64,000 bases of DNA. Origin: Weeksella massiliensis (GTDB lineage Bacteria; Bacteroidota; Bacteroidia; Flavobacteriales; Weeksellaceae). The notes beneath the pieces are model-generated. The model was not told the DNA's origin. It did not search any database and saw only the letters and a program-made list of their open reading frames with translations. The DNA is taken from the NCBI GenBank assembly GCA_000751595.1, contig CCMH01000037.1:1-64000 (forward strand), read 5' to 3'. The translations under genes and the position numbers were made by a program. Positions 7,680 through 16,533 of this stretch are shown here, piece after piece (position 1 is the stretch's first letter; every line of letters begins with the position of its first letter).

Positions 7680-9368
7680 GTTGCACAACTCAAAACTCAA
7701 CAAAATAAAATCATATATGACCTCGTTTAAGCCTTTTTAAGCGAGGTTTATTTTTGGATTATATTCAATAATTAAAAATAAAGTGGTTGAAAAAAGCAAA
7801 TCTTCAAGCCCAATATGACCTGCTTTTAGAGTGCCATACTTTACCTTTGGTAAGGCACAGATTTGGGCTAGTAATTTGGACTTTTTAGGCGTAAATTTCA
7901 GGTATTTCTTTAAGTTATAGCATAAGGCGGCTAAGAGAACATGTTTGTTCGCTTGGCCCATTCCTCGACTGTTGATGCGTTTCATATTGTGATGGTTGAT
8001 TAAAGTACCTAAAACTGGTTCTACCGTTGCACTTCGTCTCTTGACCATTTGTTTAAAATACCGTTTATTCTTGGTGATTTTCTCGTGCATCCGATCGTAC
8101 AAGGGCTTGTGAATGCTGTCATCTAACTTCTTAAACTTGCTCACTTTACCACAGCATTGGGCTCGAAGGGGGCAATCTTTACAATCCCTTTCACTGCTTC
8201 GGTAACTTTTCTTTTGGTAACCTTTACTATCGGTTAAAATACGTTTAAATGGTAAAATCGCTCCATTTCCTCCTTCTTGAATGCATTCGTATTGGTTTAA
8301 TTCCCCATTAAAAATAAAGCCTTCACGCTCAGGTTTGTATTGACCAAAATTGGGTATCCAAGCGTCAATATTGTTGTCCTCGCAATACTGCAAACTATCG
8401 CCACTACTGTATCCTGCATCGGCTAATACTTGATCGATTTGCATCTCATTACCCTTAAAATTTGCCAAGGTTTGATTCATGATTTCTGAAAAAATCGCAC
8501 TGTCCTTGCTCCCCGCTGTACTGGCACAAGCGCCTGTAATGACATGGTGTTTATCATCTACGGCTAATTGACCTGCATAATTTAATTGCCTCGGTTTTCC
8601 TGGTTTGGTAGAGATTTTTGCATCCGGATCCGTTGGACTATAATGGGTGTGATTACTTAAGAATTTTGGCCGAATTTCTTCGCCATCTTCATTGATTTGG
8701 ATACTTTTTCGGGCGGCAGGCATCCCTTTAAATTCTTCTTTTTTCCAATTATGGTGTTGTTCAACTAACTTTTTACGTGTTGAAGTGACTTTATATTCAC
8801 TATTTTCTTCTAATTCGTTGACATATGCAGAAGCATCTTCTAAAACTTCTTTTTCAACCAAACTATCCATGCTGGCATTGGCCTTGATAAATGCACTATC
8901 CACCGCTTGACGACGACCTTGCACCATCCCTTTTTTAACGCAAAGACTTAACACTTTTCGGAATAATTCTAAGAAAACTTCTTCTCCTAATAATTGACGT
9001 GTTCGGCTAATGGTTGAGTGCCAAGGTAAATCTTCATTTAAATCATATCCTAAAAATAAACGAACATCTAAACAATTGCTACAGTAGCGAATTAAAGCTC
9101 TATCGCTGTTGATGTTGTTGAGATACCCCACCAATAATATCTTGAAAAAGACCACAGGATCAATACTTTTTTGACCTTCTTTTCCATAATATTTTGAGGT
9201 CGCTTGATAAAGAAAATCAAATGATAATTCTCGCTGTATTATTCGGTAGTAATTATCCAAAGGTACCAATCGATCCAAACTTAAATCGTAAAATAATTGG
9301 GGTGTAAATTCTTTTTTGCCTTGCATAATGACAAGTTAAGAAATTTTACGTTATTCTAGTTGTGCAAC
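7680..9368 (-). mobile_element. IS1182-family insertion sequence, copy 2
   Basis: Same structure and length (1,689 bp) as copy 1, with terminal repeats GTTGCACAACT at 7680-7690 and AGTTGTGCAAC at 9358-9368. It is inserted at the equivalent position and in the same orientation, just after the AAC of a cassette end label plus ATGGGTAACC. The sequence is very close to copy 1 but has a diverged patch around 8205-8270, so the copies are not from a very recent duplication or have recombined with other copies. Confidence 0.8.
7737..9326 (-). CDS. IS1182 family transposase, copy 2
   Basis: Full-length 529-residue IS1182 transposase with the same domain order as copy 1 and no internal stop. Differences from copy 1 include CVKKGMVQ for CIDKGMVQ, KGMPAARKSIQ for KAMPAARKSVQ, and a cluster near residues 355-375 (GAILPFKRILTDSKGYQKK). 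All visible family motifs, including HSTISRTRQ, VDSAFIKANAS and RRSATVEPVLG, are unchanged, so the protein may be functional. Mobility of either copy cannot be judged from sequence alone. Confidence 0.9.
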   Translation of the reverse strand: MQGKKEFTPQLFYDLSLDRLVPLDNYYRIIQRELSFDFLYQATSKYYGKEGQKSIDPVVFFKILLVGYLNNINSDRALIRYCSNCLDVRLFLGYDLNEDLPWHSTISRTRQLLGEEVFLELFRKVLSLCVKKGMVQGRRQAVDSAFIKANASMDSLVEKEVLEDASAYVNELEENSEYKVTSTRKKLVEQHHNWKKEEFKGMPAARKSIQINEDGEEIRPKFLSNHTHYSPTDPDAKISTKPGKPRQLNYAGQLAVDDKHHVITGACASTAGSKDSAIFSEIMNQTLANFKGNEMQIDQVLADAGYSSGDSLQYCEDNNIDAWIPNFGQYKPEREGFIFNGELNQYECIQEGGNGAILPFKRILTDSKGYQKKSYRSSERDCKDCPLRAQCCGKVSKFKKLDDSIHKPLYDRMHEKITKNKRYFKQMVKRRSATVEPVLGTLINHHNMKRINSRGMGQANKHVLLAALCYNLKKYLKFTPKKSKLLAQICALPKVKYGTLKAGHIGLEDLLFSTTLFLIIEYNPKINLA

Positions 9369-9593
9369 AAGCACATAGTATTTCGCGAAAAACGGGCTGA
9401 AAGTAAACTTTCATCCCATCTTTTTCCGCTCGCAAAATTGCTTTTCTTAAAACTTTCAATTAATTTAGTTTCAGCCAAGCAATTTGCTTGAACAGACGAA
9501 CTTGAACTTTCGTTCATTTTCTTCCCGTTCTACGCAAATACCCGGCCCGTTGTGTGAAACCATTGAAAGACGAACCGCTAAAAAAGAAAGAAA

Positions 9594-9893
9594 ATGAAAA
9601 GAAAATGTTTGGAAACACTACGAAAAGTTAGACGAGAAAAAAATTTATCGCAAGAATATATGGCTGAAAAATTGGAAATAACCCAAAAAGCGTATTCTAA
9701 CATTGAAAATGGTAAAACCACACTAAAAAACGACATTCTCCTTAAATTAGCAAAAATTCTTGATTTAAACCCTGATGATTTATGTGCTATATCAAATTCT
9801 TGCAGTGATATTCATAAATTAAAAAATGAAGAATTACTCAAACTTCTTGCTCAAAATAATATTGATATTCCCAACCATCTATTAGAGAATTAA
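9594..9893 (+). CDS. XRE-family helix-turn-helix regulator
   Basis: The 99-residue protein has an N-terminal Cro/CI-type HTH at residues ~6-62: LRKVRREKNLSQEYMAEKL, then TQKAYSNIENGKTTLKN and LAKILDLNPDDLC. The C-terminal ~35 residues resemble no domain I know. It is the first gene of cassette D, on the same strand as the peptide operon. A promoter-like box lies between it and the next gene, so it may control that promoter. A six-base inverted repeat AGTAGT/ACTACT flanks the interval 9913-9947 and could be an operator, but this is weak. Confidence 0.8.
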   Translation: MKRKCLETLRKVRREKNLSQEYMAEKLEITQKAYSNIENGKTTLKNDILLKLAKILDLNPDDLCAISNSCSDIHKLKNEELLKLLAQNNIDIPNHLLEN

Positions 9894-9946
9894 AAACTCT
9901 AAAAAGCATTTTAGTAGTTTTTGGTATAATTTAGAAGTTTTACTAC

Positions 9947-9978
9947 TTGGATTATATGTTTATTGTAGGTTAAATTTG
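9947..9978 (+). promoter_or_regulatory. Candidate promoter of the RiPP operon
   Basis: TTG at 9947-9949 and TAAATTTG at 9971-9978 match the Bacteroidota -33 and -7 elements, with a 21-nt spacer, slightly longer than the usual 19. It lies downstream of the XRE gene and 27 nt before the ATG of the outer-membrane protein gene. Confidence 0.45.
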
Positions 9979-10004
9979 AAATTTCATAAGAAACTTATTA
10001 ATAA

Positions 10005-12392
10005 ATGTTGAGAAATATTCTGCTTTTATTCGCTTTTCTTTTCCCTTTATTTTTGTTTTCACAAAACAAAATAACAGGACAGATTCTTGATTCTGAAAAT
10101 AACCCTGTTGAATTTGCGACAATAAATCTGCAAACAAAAGATAGCATTTTATTAAAAACCGAATTTTCTGATGAAAACGGAAAATTTGAAATCGAAGAAA
10201 AGCAAGGAAATTATTTACTTGACATTTCATATTTGGGAAATCCGCTTTTTACCCAAGAAATTGAACTAAACAATAAAGTAGATTTAGGAATTATCAAAGT
10301 TGAAAATTCTATAACATTACAAGAAATTATTATCTCGATAGAGAAGAAACTCATCGAAAAAAAAATTGACCGATTAGTCTTCAATGTAGAAAATTCAGTA
10401 GCGGCTACAGGAGGAGATGTTTTGGATATTTTAAAAATAACTCCACGAATTAAGGTTCAGAATGACCAAATATCAATGATTGGTAAAAGCGGAATGTCTG
10501 TAATGATTGACGATAGAATGACATATCTTTCAGGTAGTGATTTGGCTAATTATTTAAGAACATTAAAGTCTGATGAAATAAAAAGTATAGAGGTAATTAC
10601 AAACCCTCCTGCAAAATACAGTGCAGAGGGAAATAGTGGAATTATCAATATTGTTACAAAAAAACAAAGGCAAGACGAGTGGAATGCAACTTTACGAAGC
10701 ACTTACCAACAAGCTACTTATGCTTCGGGATTAGTTGGAGCAGGATTTAATTTTAGGAAAAACAAACTCACAGTTACATCAAATCTAAATTATAGTGGTG
10801 GGTCAAACGCTCCTATTGAAAATTACGAAATTGATTACACTAATCTTTTTTGGAAAGAACAAAATAAACGTAGAGATTTTTCTAAATCTGTTTCTGCAAG
10901 AGTAGGGTTAGACTATCAAATATCTGACAAGATTTCAACAGGTTTTATTTATAATTATGTATCAAGCACTCCTGAAATAAGAGATAATATAAGAAGTACT
11001 CTGTCTAATTATGAAACAAATGCAACCGATTCTCTTATTATTACTAAAGGAAATAGTATAAGAGAAAGAAATTCAAACAGATTTAATTATCACTTTATCT
11101 ATGATATAGATACCTTAAATAGAAAATTGTCGTTTGACTTTGATTTTTTTAATTACAACGTAAACTCAAATCATATTTTTCAGACAAAAACGTATGATGT
11201 TAATTCTTCTGAAATAACAGATTCGTACAATTCTGCAAATAATAAAGGATTGCAAGACATAACTAATTATTCGTTTAATTTAGATATGGAACACCCTTTT
11301 GAGTGGGCTAATTTGAATTATGGAGGTCGGTTATCTTATATTGATACAGATAATAATTTTGAATATTATAATTTGGCAAGTGGTGTGCCTATTTTTGATA
11401 CTTCACAAAGTAATCAGTTCAGATACAAAGAAAATACACAAGCAATTTATTTTTCTGCTCAAAAAGAAATTACTGAAAAATGGGAAACTAAAATCGGGTT
11501 ACGTATAGAAAACACTCAATTAACAGGAAATTCGGTAACATTAAATCAGAAAAACGAAACAAATTATACAAAATTGTTTCCAACTGCCTATGTTTCATTT
11601 GTTCCGAATGATAATCATTCTTTTTCATTAAGTTATAACAAGAGAATTAACAGACCGAATTATAGTTTTTTAAATCCGTTTAAATGGATAAGCTCTCCTT
11701 ATTCTTATTCGGAAGGAAATCCGTATTTACAACCTTCTTTTTCCAATAATGTAGAATTTGAGTATATTTTTAAAGAAAACTACATCAGTACGTTCTATTT
11801 TTCACACACAGATGAAGGTTTTGAACAGGTAAGCATTATAGATGATGAAACTAATATTCAACAAGTTAAACCTCTTAATTTTTTGGTAAACAAAACATTT
11901 GGTTTTAATCAGACTGTAATTTTAAAGCCTTTTAATTGGTTGAATGTTCGTTTTTATGGAGATGTTTATTATTCTGATACTTCTTCAAAAATTCCCGTAA
12001 CACTTGATTATTTAAAAGGTTGGAATGCGGAGTTTAGTATATCAAGTGATGTTATACTTAACCAAAATAAGACCCTACTATTTAATAGTAATCTTTGGGT
12101 TTTAACCAAAGGGGTGGATTATTTAGATTATAACTCTAAAGATTTACAATTAAACGTATCGTTTAAATGGCTTTTACTCAACAAAGATTTAATTATTAGT
12201 TTAAATATACAGGACATTATCAATCCAAAAGGAGTGAGATACACATCTTTTTCAAATAACATAAAAAATTCTTTCATAAATTATTATGATGAGCAATATT
12301 TTAGATTAGGGATTGTTTACAATTTTGGTAAAAAATTTAACACTGTTAATAGAGAAAATAAAAATCAAGAAGAACAAAATAGAACAAATTAA
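10005..12392 (+). CDS. Outer-membrane beta-barrel, TonB-dependent receptor-like, of the RiPP cluster
   Basis: The 795-residue protein has a signal peptide (MLRNILLLFAFLFPLFLFSQ), a carboxypeptidase-regulatory-like beta-sandwich (ITGQILDSENNPVEFATINL), a plug-like domain (ITNPPAKYSAEGNSGIINIV) at residues ~110-225 and a long C-terminal barrel of the outer-membrane beta-barrel type. In Bacteroidota such proteins accompany peptide-maturation clusters and could carry the finished peptide across the outer membrane or act as its receptor. Which of these applies is inference. The barrel is the largest gene of cassette D and is followed by a 138-nt gap before the precursor genes. Confidence 0.8.
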   Translation: MLRNILLLFAFLFPLFLFSQNKITGQILDSENNPVEFATINLQTKDSILLKTEFSDENGKFEIEEKQGNYLLDISYLGNPLFTQEIELNNKVDLGIIKVENSITLQEIIISIEKKLIEKKIDRLVFNVENSVAATGGDVLDILKITPRIKVQNDQISMIGKSGMSVMIDDRMTYLSGSDLANYLRTLKSDEIKSIEVITNPPAKYSAEGNSGIINIVTKKQRQDEWNATLRSTYQQATYASGLVGAGFNFRKNKLTVTSNLNYSGGSNAPIENYEIDYTNLFWKEQNKRRDFSKSVSARVGLDYQISDKISTGFIYNYVSSTPEIRDNIRSTLSNYETNATDSLIITKGNSIRERNSNRFNYHFIYDIDTLNRKLSFDFDFFNYNVNSNHIFQTKTYDVNSSEITDSYNSANNKGLQDITNYSFNLDMEHPFEWANLNYGGRLSYIDTDNNFEYYNLASGVPIFDTSQSNQFRYKENTQAIYFSAQKEITEKWETKIGLRIENTQLTGNSVTLNQKNETNYTKLFPTAYVSFVPNDNHSFSLSYNKRINRPNYSFLNPFKWISSPYSYSEGNPYLQPSFSNNVEFEYIFKENYISTFYFSHTDEGFEQVSIIDDETNIQQVKPLNFLVNKTFGFNQTVILKPFNWLNVRFYGDVYYSDTSSKIPVTLDYLKGWNAEFSISSDVILNQNKTLLFNSNLWVLTKGVDYLDYNSKDLQLNVSFKWLLLNKDLIISLNIQDIINPKGVRYTSFSNNIKNSFINYYDEQYFRLGIVYNFGKKFNTVNRENKNQEEQNRTN

Positions 12393-12530
12393 AAAGATTG
12401 AAATACCCAGTATTTATAAGTGCGCAATTGTAAAGAAAAGTAACTCAATAATCTGTTTGCAAGCAGCTACCAATAAAAAGTTTTATGTAGTAAAAAGGTA
12501 ACTTAAAACATTATTTTAAAATTCATTAAA

Positions 12531-12725
12531 ATGAAGAAATCATTCAAAGTGTTAGCCAAGCAAGTAAATCAGCTAACAGAAACTCAAGAAGGAAAATTGA
12601 AAGGTGGCTTTGCTTCTGCTTTTCAATTAAAAACCACGCAATCTGCTCCATTAGGAAATAATTGTACGTGCAAGAATAAAAATAGTTCTTGTGATGCAAA
12701 AGATATTATTGATGCGGGAGCGTGA
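12531..12725 (+). CDS. RiPP precursor peptide 1, GG-type leader and Cys-containing core
   Basis: This 64-residue peptide starts MKKSFKVLAKQVNQLTETQE and reaches the double-glycine site KLKGG at residues 22-26. The predicted core, from Phe27, is Thr/Ser/Asn-rich and contains Cys45, Cys47 and Cys54 in the pattern NNCTC...SSC. The leader is almost identical to that of the second precursor (about 22 of the first 26 residues). This is the Bacteroidota GG-leader natural-product precursor style. The leader would be removed by the C39 peptidase of the exporter encoded downstream, and the Cys residues are plausible sites for radical SAM chemistry. The nature of the modification cannot be read from the sequence. 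Confidence 0.82.
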   Translation: MKKSFKVLAKQVNQLTETQEGKLKGGFASAFQLKTTQSAPLGNNCTCKNKNSSCDAKDIIDAGA

Positions 12726-12734
12726 TTATAATGA

Positions 12735-12771
12735 GAGGGTAGTTCACGCTTAAGTAACTACCCTCCTTTTT
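12735..12771 (+). terminator. Intrinsic terminator between the two precursor genes
   Basis: GAGGGTAGTT (12735-12744) and AACTACCCTC (12756-12765) form a perfect 10-bp stem with an 11-nt loop, followed by CTTTTTA. It lies directly after precursor 1 and before precursor 2, the radical SAM and the transporter. Partial read-through would give much more precursor 1 message than enzyme message. Confidence 0.8.
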
Positions 12772-12796
12772 ATTTCTAATTTTAAAAATAGATACA

Positions 12797-13015
12797 ATGA
12801 AAAAATCATTTAAAGAGTTAGCTGAACAAGTAAATCCGCTAACAGAAACTCAAGAAGGAAAATTGAAAGGTGGCTTTACTTCTGCTTTTCAATTAAGAAC
12901 TACACAATCTGCTCCATTAGGAAATAATTGCTCGTGTACAAATGTAGATTCAAGTTGTAGTGCCACAGGAAATAATTGTAAGTGTAAAAACAAAGAAATA
13001 ATAGTTTCTTTGTGA
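12797..13015 (+). CDS. RiPP precursor peptide 2, GG-type leader and five-Cys core
   Basis: The 72-residue peptide is a paralogue of precursor 1. Its leader is MKKSFKELAEQVNPLTETQE then KLKGG, and the core starts FTSAFQLRTTQSAPLG. The core then diverges: Cys45, Cys47, Cys54, Cys61 and Cys63, with the NNCxC unit present twice (NNCSC and NNCKC). Conservation of leader plus proximal core, with a variable Cys-rich tail, suggests one enzyme acting on two products. The gene follows the terminator of precursor 1 and lies 22 nt before the radical SAM gene. Confidence 0.82.
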   Translation: MKKSFKELAEQVNPLTETQEGKLKGGFTSAFQLRTTQSAPLGNNCSCTNVDSSCSATGNNCKCKNKEIIVSL

Positions 13016-13037
13016 AATCTTTATTAATTAGTGAACA

Positions 13038-14348
13038 ATGTTCATAACACAAACAAAGATGAAAGCAAGTAAATATAACAACTTTGTATATTACAAAGAT
13101 AAATATGTAGGGTATAATGCTTTAAAAAATTCTTTTATACTTTTAGAGCCAGAATTATATGATTTATATGTAGCTTCCGTAAATGAAAATAAGGTAAAAG
13201 ACTTCGAAAAAATTCATCCAAGTTTTTATGAATTTATGGTTCAAAATGGTTTTTTTGTAAATTCCATTTTAAATGAGCTAGAAGAAGTAAAAAAGTTGCA
13301 ATTAGAAATTGATAATAAAAATGATTTCTTTGATTTGTTTATTAATCCAACTATGAATTGCAACTTTAAATGTTGGTATTGTTATGAAACTCATATCAAA
13401 AGTTCGAAAATGACGGAATCTACTATTCAAAATGTTATAAATTTTTGTAATAATATTATTTTGGAAAACAAGAATTTGAAAAGATTCTATCTTTCTTGGT
13501 TTGGTGGAGAACCACTACTTCAGTACAAAGATGTTGTTCTCCCTTTATTAAAAGAGTTAAGTAATTTATTTAAACAAAATAACATAAAGTTTAATTCTGG
13601 ATTTACAACAAATGGTTTACTTATTAACCAAAGTATGATAGATTCTTTTTTGAAGTATGATGTGAACCAGCTTCAAATAACACTAGACGGTATTAAACCT
13701 TTACACGATAAAATTAGGTTTATTTCAAAAAACAAAGGGTCTTATGATGAGATTATTTCAAATATTATCTTATTAGCAGAAAATAATTTACAGGTAATTG
13801 TTCGAGTTAATTGCACTGAAGAAACACTTGACGGTTTGGATGAAATAATGAATTCCTTTTCCAATTTAAATAAGAGTGTGAAAAAAAATATCAGTTTTAC
13901 ATTTCATCGTGTTTGGCAAGCAGAACAAGAATTAGAGGATGATGTTTCACAATACATTAAAAAATATAATGGACAGAATTTTGATGTTTCAGGTGTAGCA
14001 TTAGATTCATTTAGAGATTCTTGTTATGCGGATAAAAGAAACCAAGCTCTAATTAATTATAACGGTGAGGTTTTCAAATGTTCAGCAAGAGATTTTAAAT
14101 CTTCAAACAAGGAGGGTGTTTTAGAAGAAGATGGGAGAATAAAATGGAATAGTAATTTTGAAAAAAGAATGAATGCTAAATTAAAAAATAAACCGTGTCT
14201 AACTTGTAGTATTCTACCATTATGCGGAGGCGGATGTTCACAAGTTGCTATGGAAAATGAGGGAAAGGATTATTGTGTTTATGATTTTGACGAGAACAAG
14301 AAAAAGCAAGTGGTTTTAGATACTTTTATAACCCGAATTACCAATTAA
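13038..14348 (+). CDS. Radical SAM/SPASM peptide maturase
   Basis: The 436-residue enzyme carries the radical SAM [4Fe-4S] motif CX3CX2C in NPTMNCNFKCWYCYETH (around residue 115), followed by WFGGEPLL and LQITLDG typical of SPASM peptide enzymes. The C-terminal SPASM region has the Cys pattern CYADKRNQ, VFKCSARD, CLTCSILPLCGGGCSQ and DYCVYD, enough for two auxiliary clusters. The N-terminal ~95 residues look like a peptide-recognition domain. The first ATG (13038) gives 7 extra residues before a second Met at 13059; either is possible. It probably installs cross-links on the adjacent precursors, likely at Cys or neighbouring residues. Confidence 0.88.
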   Translation: MFITQTKMKASKYNNFVYYKDKYVGYNALKNSFILLEPELYDLYVASVNENKVKDFEKIHPSFYEFMVQNGFFVNSILNELEEVKKLQLEIDNKNDFFDLFINPTMNCNFKCWYCYETHIKSSKMTESTIQNVINFCNNIILENKNLKRFYLSWFGGEPLLQYKDVVLPLLKELSNLFKQNNIKFNSGFTTNGLLINQSMIDSFLKYDVNQLQITLDGIKPLHDKIRFISKNKGSYDEIISNIILLAENNLQVIVRVNCTEETLDGLDEIMNSFSNLNKSVKKNISFTFHRVWQAEQELEDDVSQYIKKYNGQNFDVSGVALDSFRDSCYADKRNQALINYNGEVFKCSARDFKSSNKEGVLEEDGRIKWNSNFEKRMNAKLKNKPCLTCSILPLCGGGCSQVAMENEGKDYCVYDFDENKKKQVVLDTFITRITN

Positions 14349-14349
14349 A

Positions 14350-16533
14350 GTGAAATTTATTCCTCAACACGACCAAATGGATTGTGGTCCTGCCTGTTTG
14401 GCAATGATTACAAGTACATATGGTAAAAATTATTCGTTACAATATTTAAGAGAAAACTCTTTTCTGACAAAAGAGGGAGTTTCTTTGTTGGGAATAAGTG
14501 AGGCTTCAAAAAAAGTCGGGTTTGAAACATTAACAGCAAAATTAACCATTGATAAACTAATCATTGAAAAAGAATCACTTCCTTGTATTTTACATTGGAA
14601 TCAAAATCATTTTGTAGTATTAAAAAAAATCACAAAAAATATTTTTACAGGTAAACATTTTTTCCATATAGCTGACCCAGCTCACGGTTTTATTAAACTA
14701 AACGAAGAAAATTTTGCTAAATCTTGGATAGCAGATAATAAAAAAGGGGTTGCTCTTTTTCTGAATCCAACAGAAGAATTTTATAGGCAAACTCCAAAAA
14801 AAGAAGAAAAATTATCTGTAAAACATCTTTTTAAGCATTTATCTCCTTTCAAAAAGCAAATAAGTACAATGTTTGTTTTGTTGCTTTTGGGAAGTTTACT
14901 TAATCTTATTTTTCCTTTTCTTACTCAAAACCTCATAGATAAAGGAATTAACTCTAAAAACCTAAACGTAATATCGCTTATTTTATTAGCTCAATTAGGT
15001 GTTTTTCTTGGAGTGCTTACTTTTGAAATTATCCGAAATTGGTTAATGCTTTATGTAGGGACAAAGTTAAGTATCAATATTATTTCCGATTTTCTAAAAA
15101 AAATGCTAAAGCTCCCGATTAAGTTTTTCGACACCAAAATAATGGGAGATTTTCAACAACGTATTCAGGATAACGAACGAATAGAAGATTTTTTAACCTC
15201 TCAAAGCCTTACCACTTTTTTCTCTATAATTACATTTTCTGTGTTTTTTGGAGTTCTTTTATACTACGATTACAAAATATTATCGGTTTATTTGGTTTTG
15301 ACTATTATTTCATTTCTTTGGTCTTTTTATTGGTTAATAAAACGGAGAATATTAGATTATTTTCGTTTTCAACATCGAAGTGAAAACCAAGAATCCATAT
15401 ACGAAATGCTGAATGGAGTTACTGAAATGAAGCTCAATCAATACGAAGATTTAAAACGTAATGAATGGGAAAAAATTCAGCACAAATTATTCAAGCTTAA
15501 TATTCGTATTCTAAAAATTGACCAACTCCAATCTTCGGGTTTTGAGTTTATCAATCAAACTAAAAATATATTAGTAACATTTTTAGCTGCTACTTTAGTT
15601 GTTAAAGAAAGTATGACTTTAGGAGAACTATTGGCAATTTCCTACATTATCGGACAAATGAACTCTCCTGTAAATCAATTAGTTGGTTTCTTTCGTTCTT
15701 TACAGGACGCAAAATTAAGTTTAGAACGCTTAAACGAAGTTCAAAATCAAGAAAGTGAAGAACAATCAAATTTAACTAATCTAAAAACCAAAGAGTCAGG
15801 CATAAGATTTAAAAATGTTTCTTTTCAATATGAAGGACCAAAATCTCCTTATGTTCTTAAAGACATTAACCTTACAATTCCAAACGGAAAAATAACGGCT
15901 ATTGTTGGAGCAAGTGGAAGTGGAAAAACTACTTTAATGAAGTTACTCTTACGATTTTATGACCCCACAAAAGGACAAATTTTTTTTGATGAAGAAAATA
16001 TTTTAAGCCTTTCTCCTAAAAATATTCGTGAAAATTGTGGCGTTGTTATGCAAGACGGATATATTTTTTCCGATACAATAGAAAGAAATATAGCAACAGG
16101 AGATGAAATTATTGATAAGGAAAGGCTGAAAAAATCCATTCAAATTGCTAATATTGAAGATTTTATAAATAATATTCCTTTAGGATTTAACACCAAAATA
16201 GGAGCTTCTGGAAATGGAATTTCGGGAGGACAAAAACAAAGAATTTTAATAGCAAGATCAGTCTATAAAAATCCTCATTACATCTTTTTTGATGAGGCAA
16301 CAAGTGCTTTAGATGCTGATAACGAAAAGATAATTCACGATAATTTACAGGAATTTTTCAAAGGAAAAACAGTTTTAATTATAGCACACAGACTTTCAAC
16401 CGTAAAAAACGCAGACCAAATAATTGTATTAAAAAACGGAGAAGTTGTCGAAAAAGGAAATCATCACGAATTAGTAAAAAACAAAGCTGACTATTATAAT
16501 TTAGTAAAAAATCAGTTAGAATTAGGAAACTAA
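14350..16533 (+). CDS. Peptidase-containing ABC exporter (C39 domain) for the RiPP
   Basis: The 727-residue protein has three parts. Residues 1-~135 are a C39 cysteine peptidase with QMDCGPACLAM (catalytic Cys12), HWNQNHFVVLKK (His) and IADPAHG (Asp region). Residues ~165-440 form a six-helix ABC membrane domain. Residues ~475-727 form the nucleotide-binding domain with Walker A GASGSGKTT, signature SGGQKQR, Walker B IFFDEATSALD and the H-loop IAHRLST. It would cut the leaders after GG and export the products across the inner membrane. It starts with GTG one nucleotide after the radical SAM stop codon, so translation is coupled. No HlyD-type partner is present in the cassette. Confidence 0.92.
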   Translation: MKFIPQHDQMDCGPACLAMITSTYGKNYSLQYLRENSFLTKEGVSLLGISEASKKVGFETLTAKLTIDKLIIEKESLPCILHWNQNHFVVLKKITKNIFTGKHFFHIADPAHGFIKLNEENFAKSWIADNKKGVALFLNPTEEFYRQTPKKEEKLSVKHLFKHLSPFKKQISTMFVLLLLGSLLNLIFPFLTQNLIDKGINSKNLNVISLILLAQLGVFLGVLTFEIIRNWLMLYVGTKLSINIISDFLKKMLKLPIKFFDTKIMGDFQQRIQDNERIEDFLTSQSLTTFFSIITFSVFFGVLLYYDYKILSVYLVLTIISFLWSFYWLIKRRILDYFRFQHRSENQESIYEMLNGVTEMKLNQYEDLKRNEWEKIQHKLFKLNIRILKIDQLQSSGFEFINQTKNILVTFLAATLVVKESMTLGELLAISYIIGQMNSPVNQLVGFFRSLQDAKLSLERLNEVQNQESEEQSNLTNLKTKESGIRFKNVSFQYEGPKSPYVLKDINLTIPNGKITAIVGASGSGKTTLMKLLLRFYDPTKGQIFFDEENILSLSPKNIRENCGVVMQDGYIFSDTIERNIATGDEIIDKERLKKSIQIANIEDFINNIPLGFNTKIGASGNGISGGQKQRILIARSVYKNPHYIFFDEATSALDADNEKIIHDNLQEFFKGKTVLIIAHRLSTVKNADQIIVLKNGEVVEKGNHHELVKNKADYYNLVKNQLELGN

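Larger units (their letters stand above)
7655..9551. repeat. attC-like recombination site of cassette C, interrupted by IS1182
   Basis: The end label of cassette C (7655-7669) is separated from its arms by the second IS1182 copy. The arms are GTATTTCGCGAAAAACGGG (9378-9396) and CCCGTTCTACGCAAATACC (9524-9542). They pair along most of their length if one C of the left arm, between TTT and GCG, is left unpaired, like the extrahelical bases of integron attC sites. One A:A and one A:C mismatch follow. The GTT opening cassette D is at 9549. Confidence 0.6.

Noticed and set aside
636-9368. A composite transposon formed by the two IS1182 copies in direct orientation enclosing cassettes B and part of C.
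   Set aside because: Each copy sits inside its own attC-like site and the labels and arms on both sides still pair as expected without the IS, so independent insertions explain the layout better. No flanking target duplication was found.
12313-12501. A 62-codon frame overlapping the end of the outer-membrane barrel gene.
   Set aside because: It overlaps the barrel's conserved C terminus in another frame, is Lys/Ile-rich as expected from AT-rich DNA and lacks a leader or domain.
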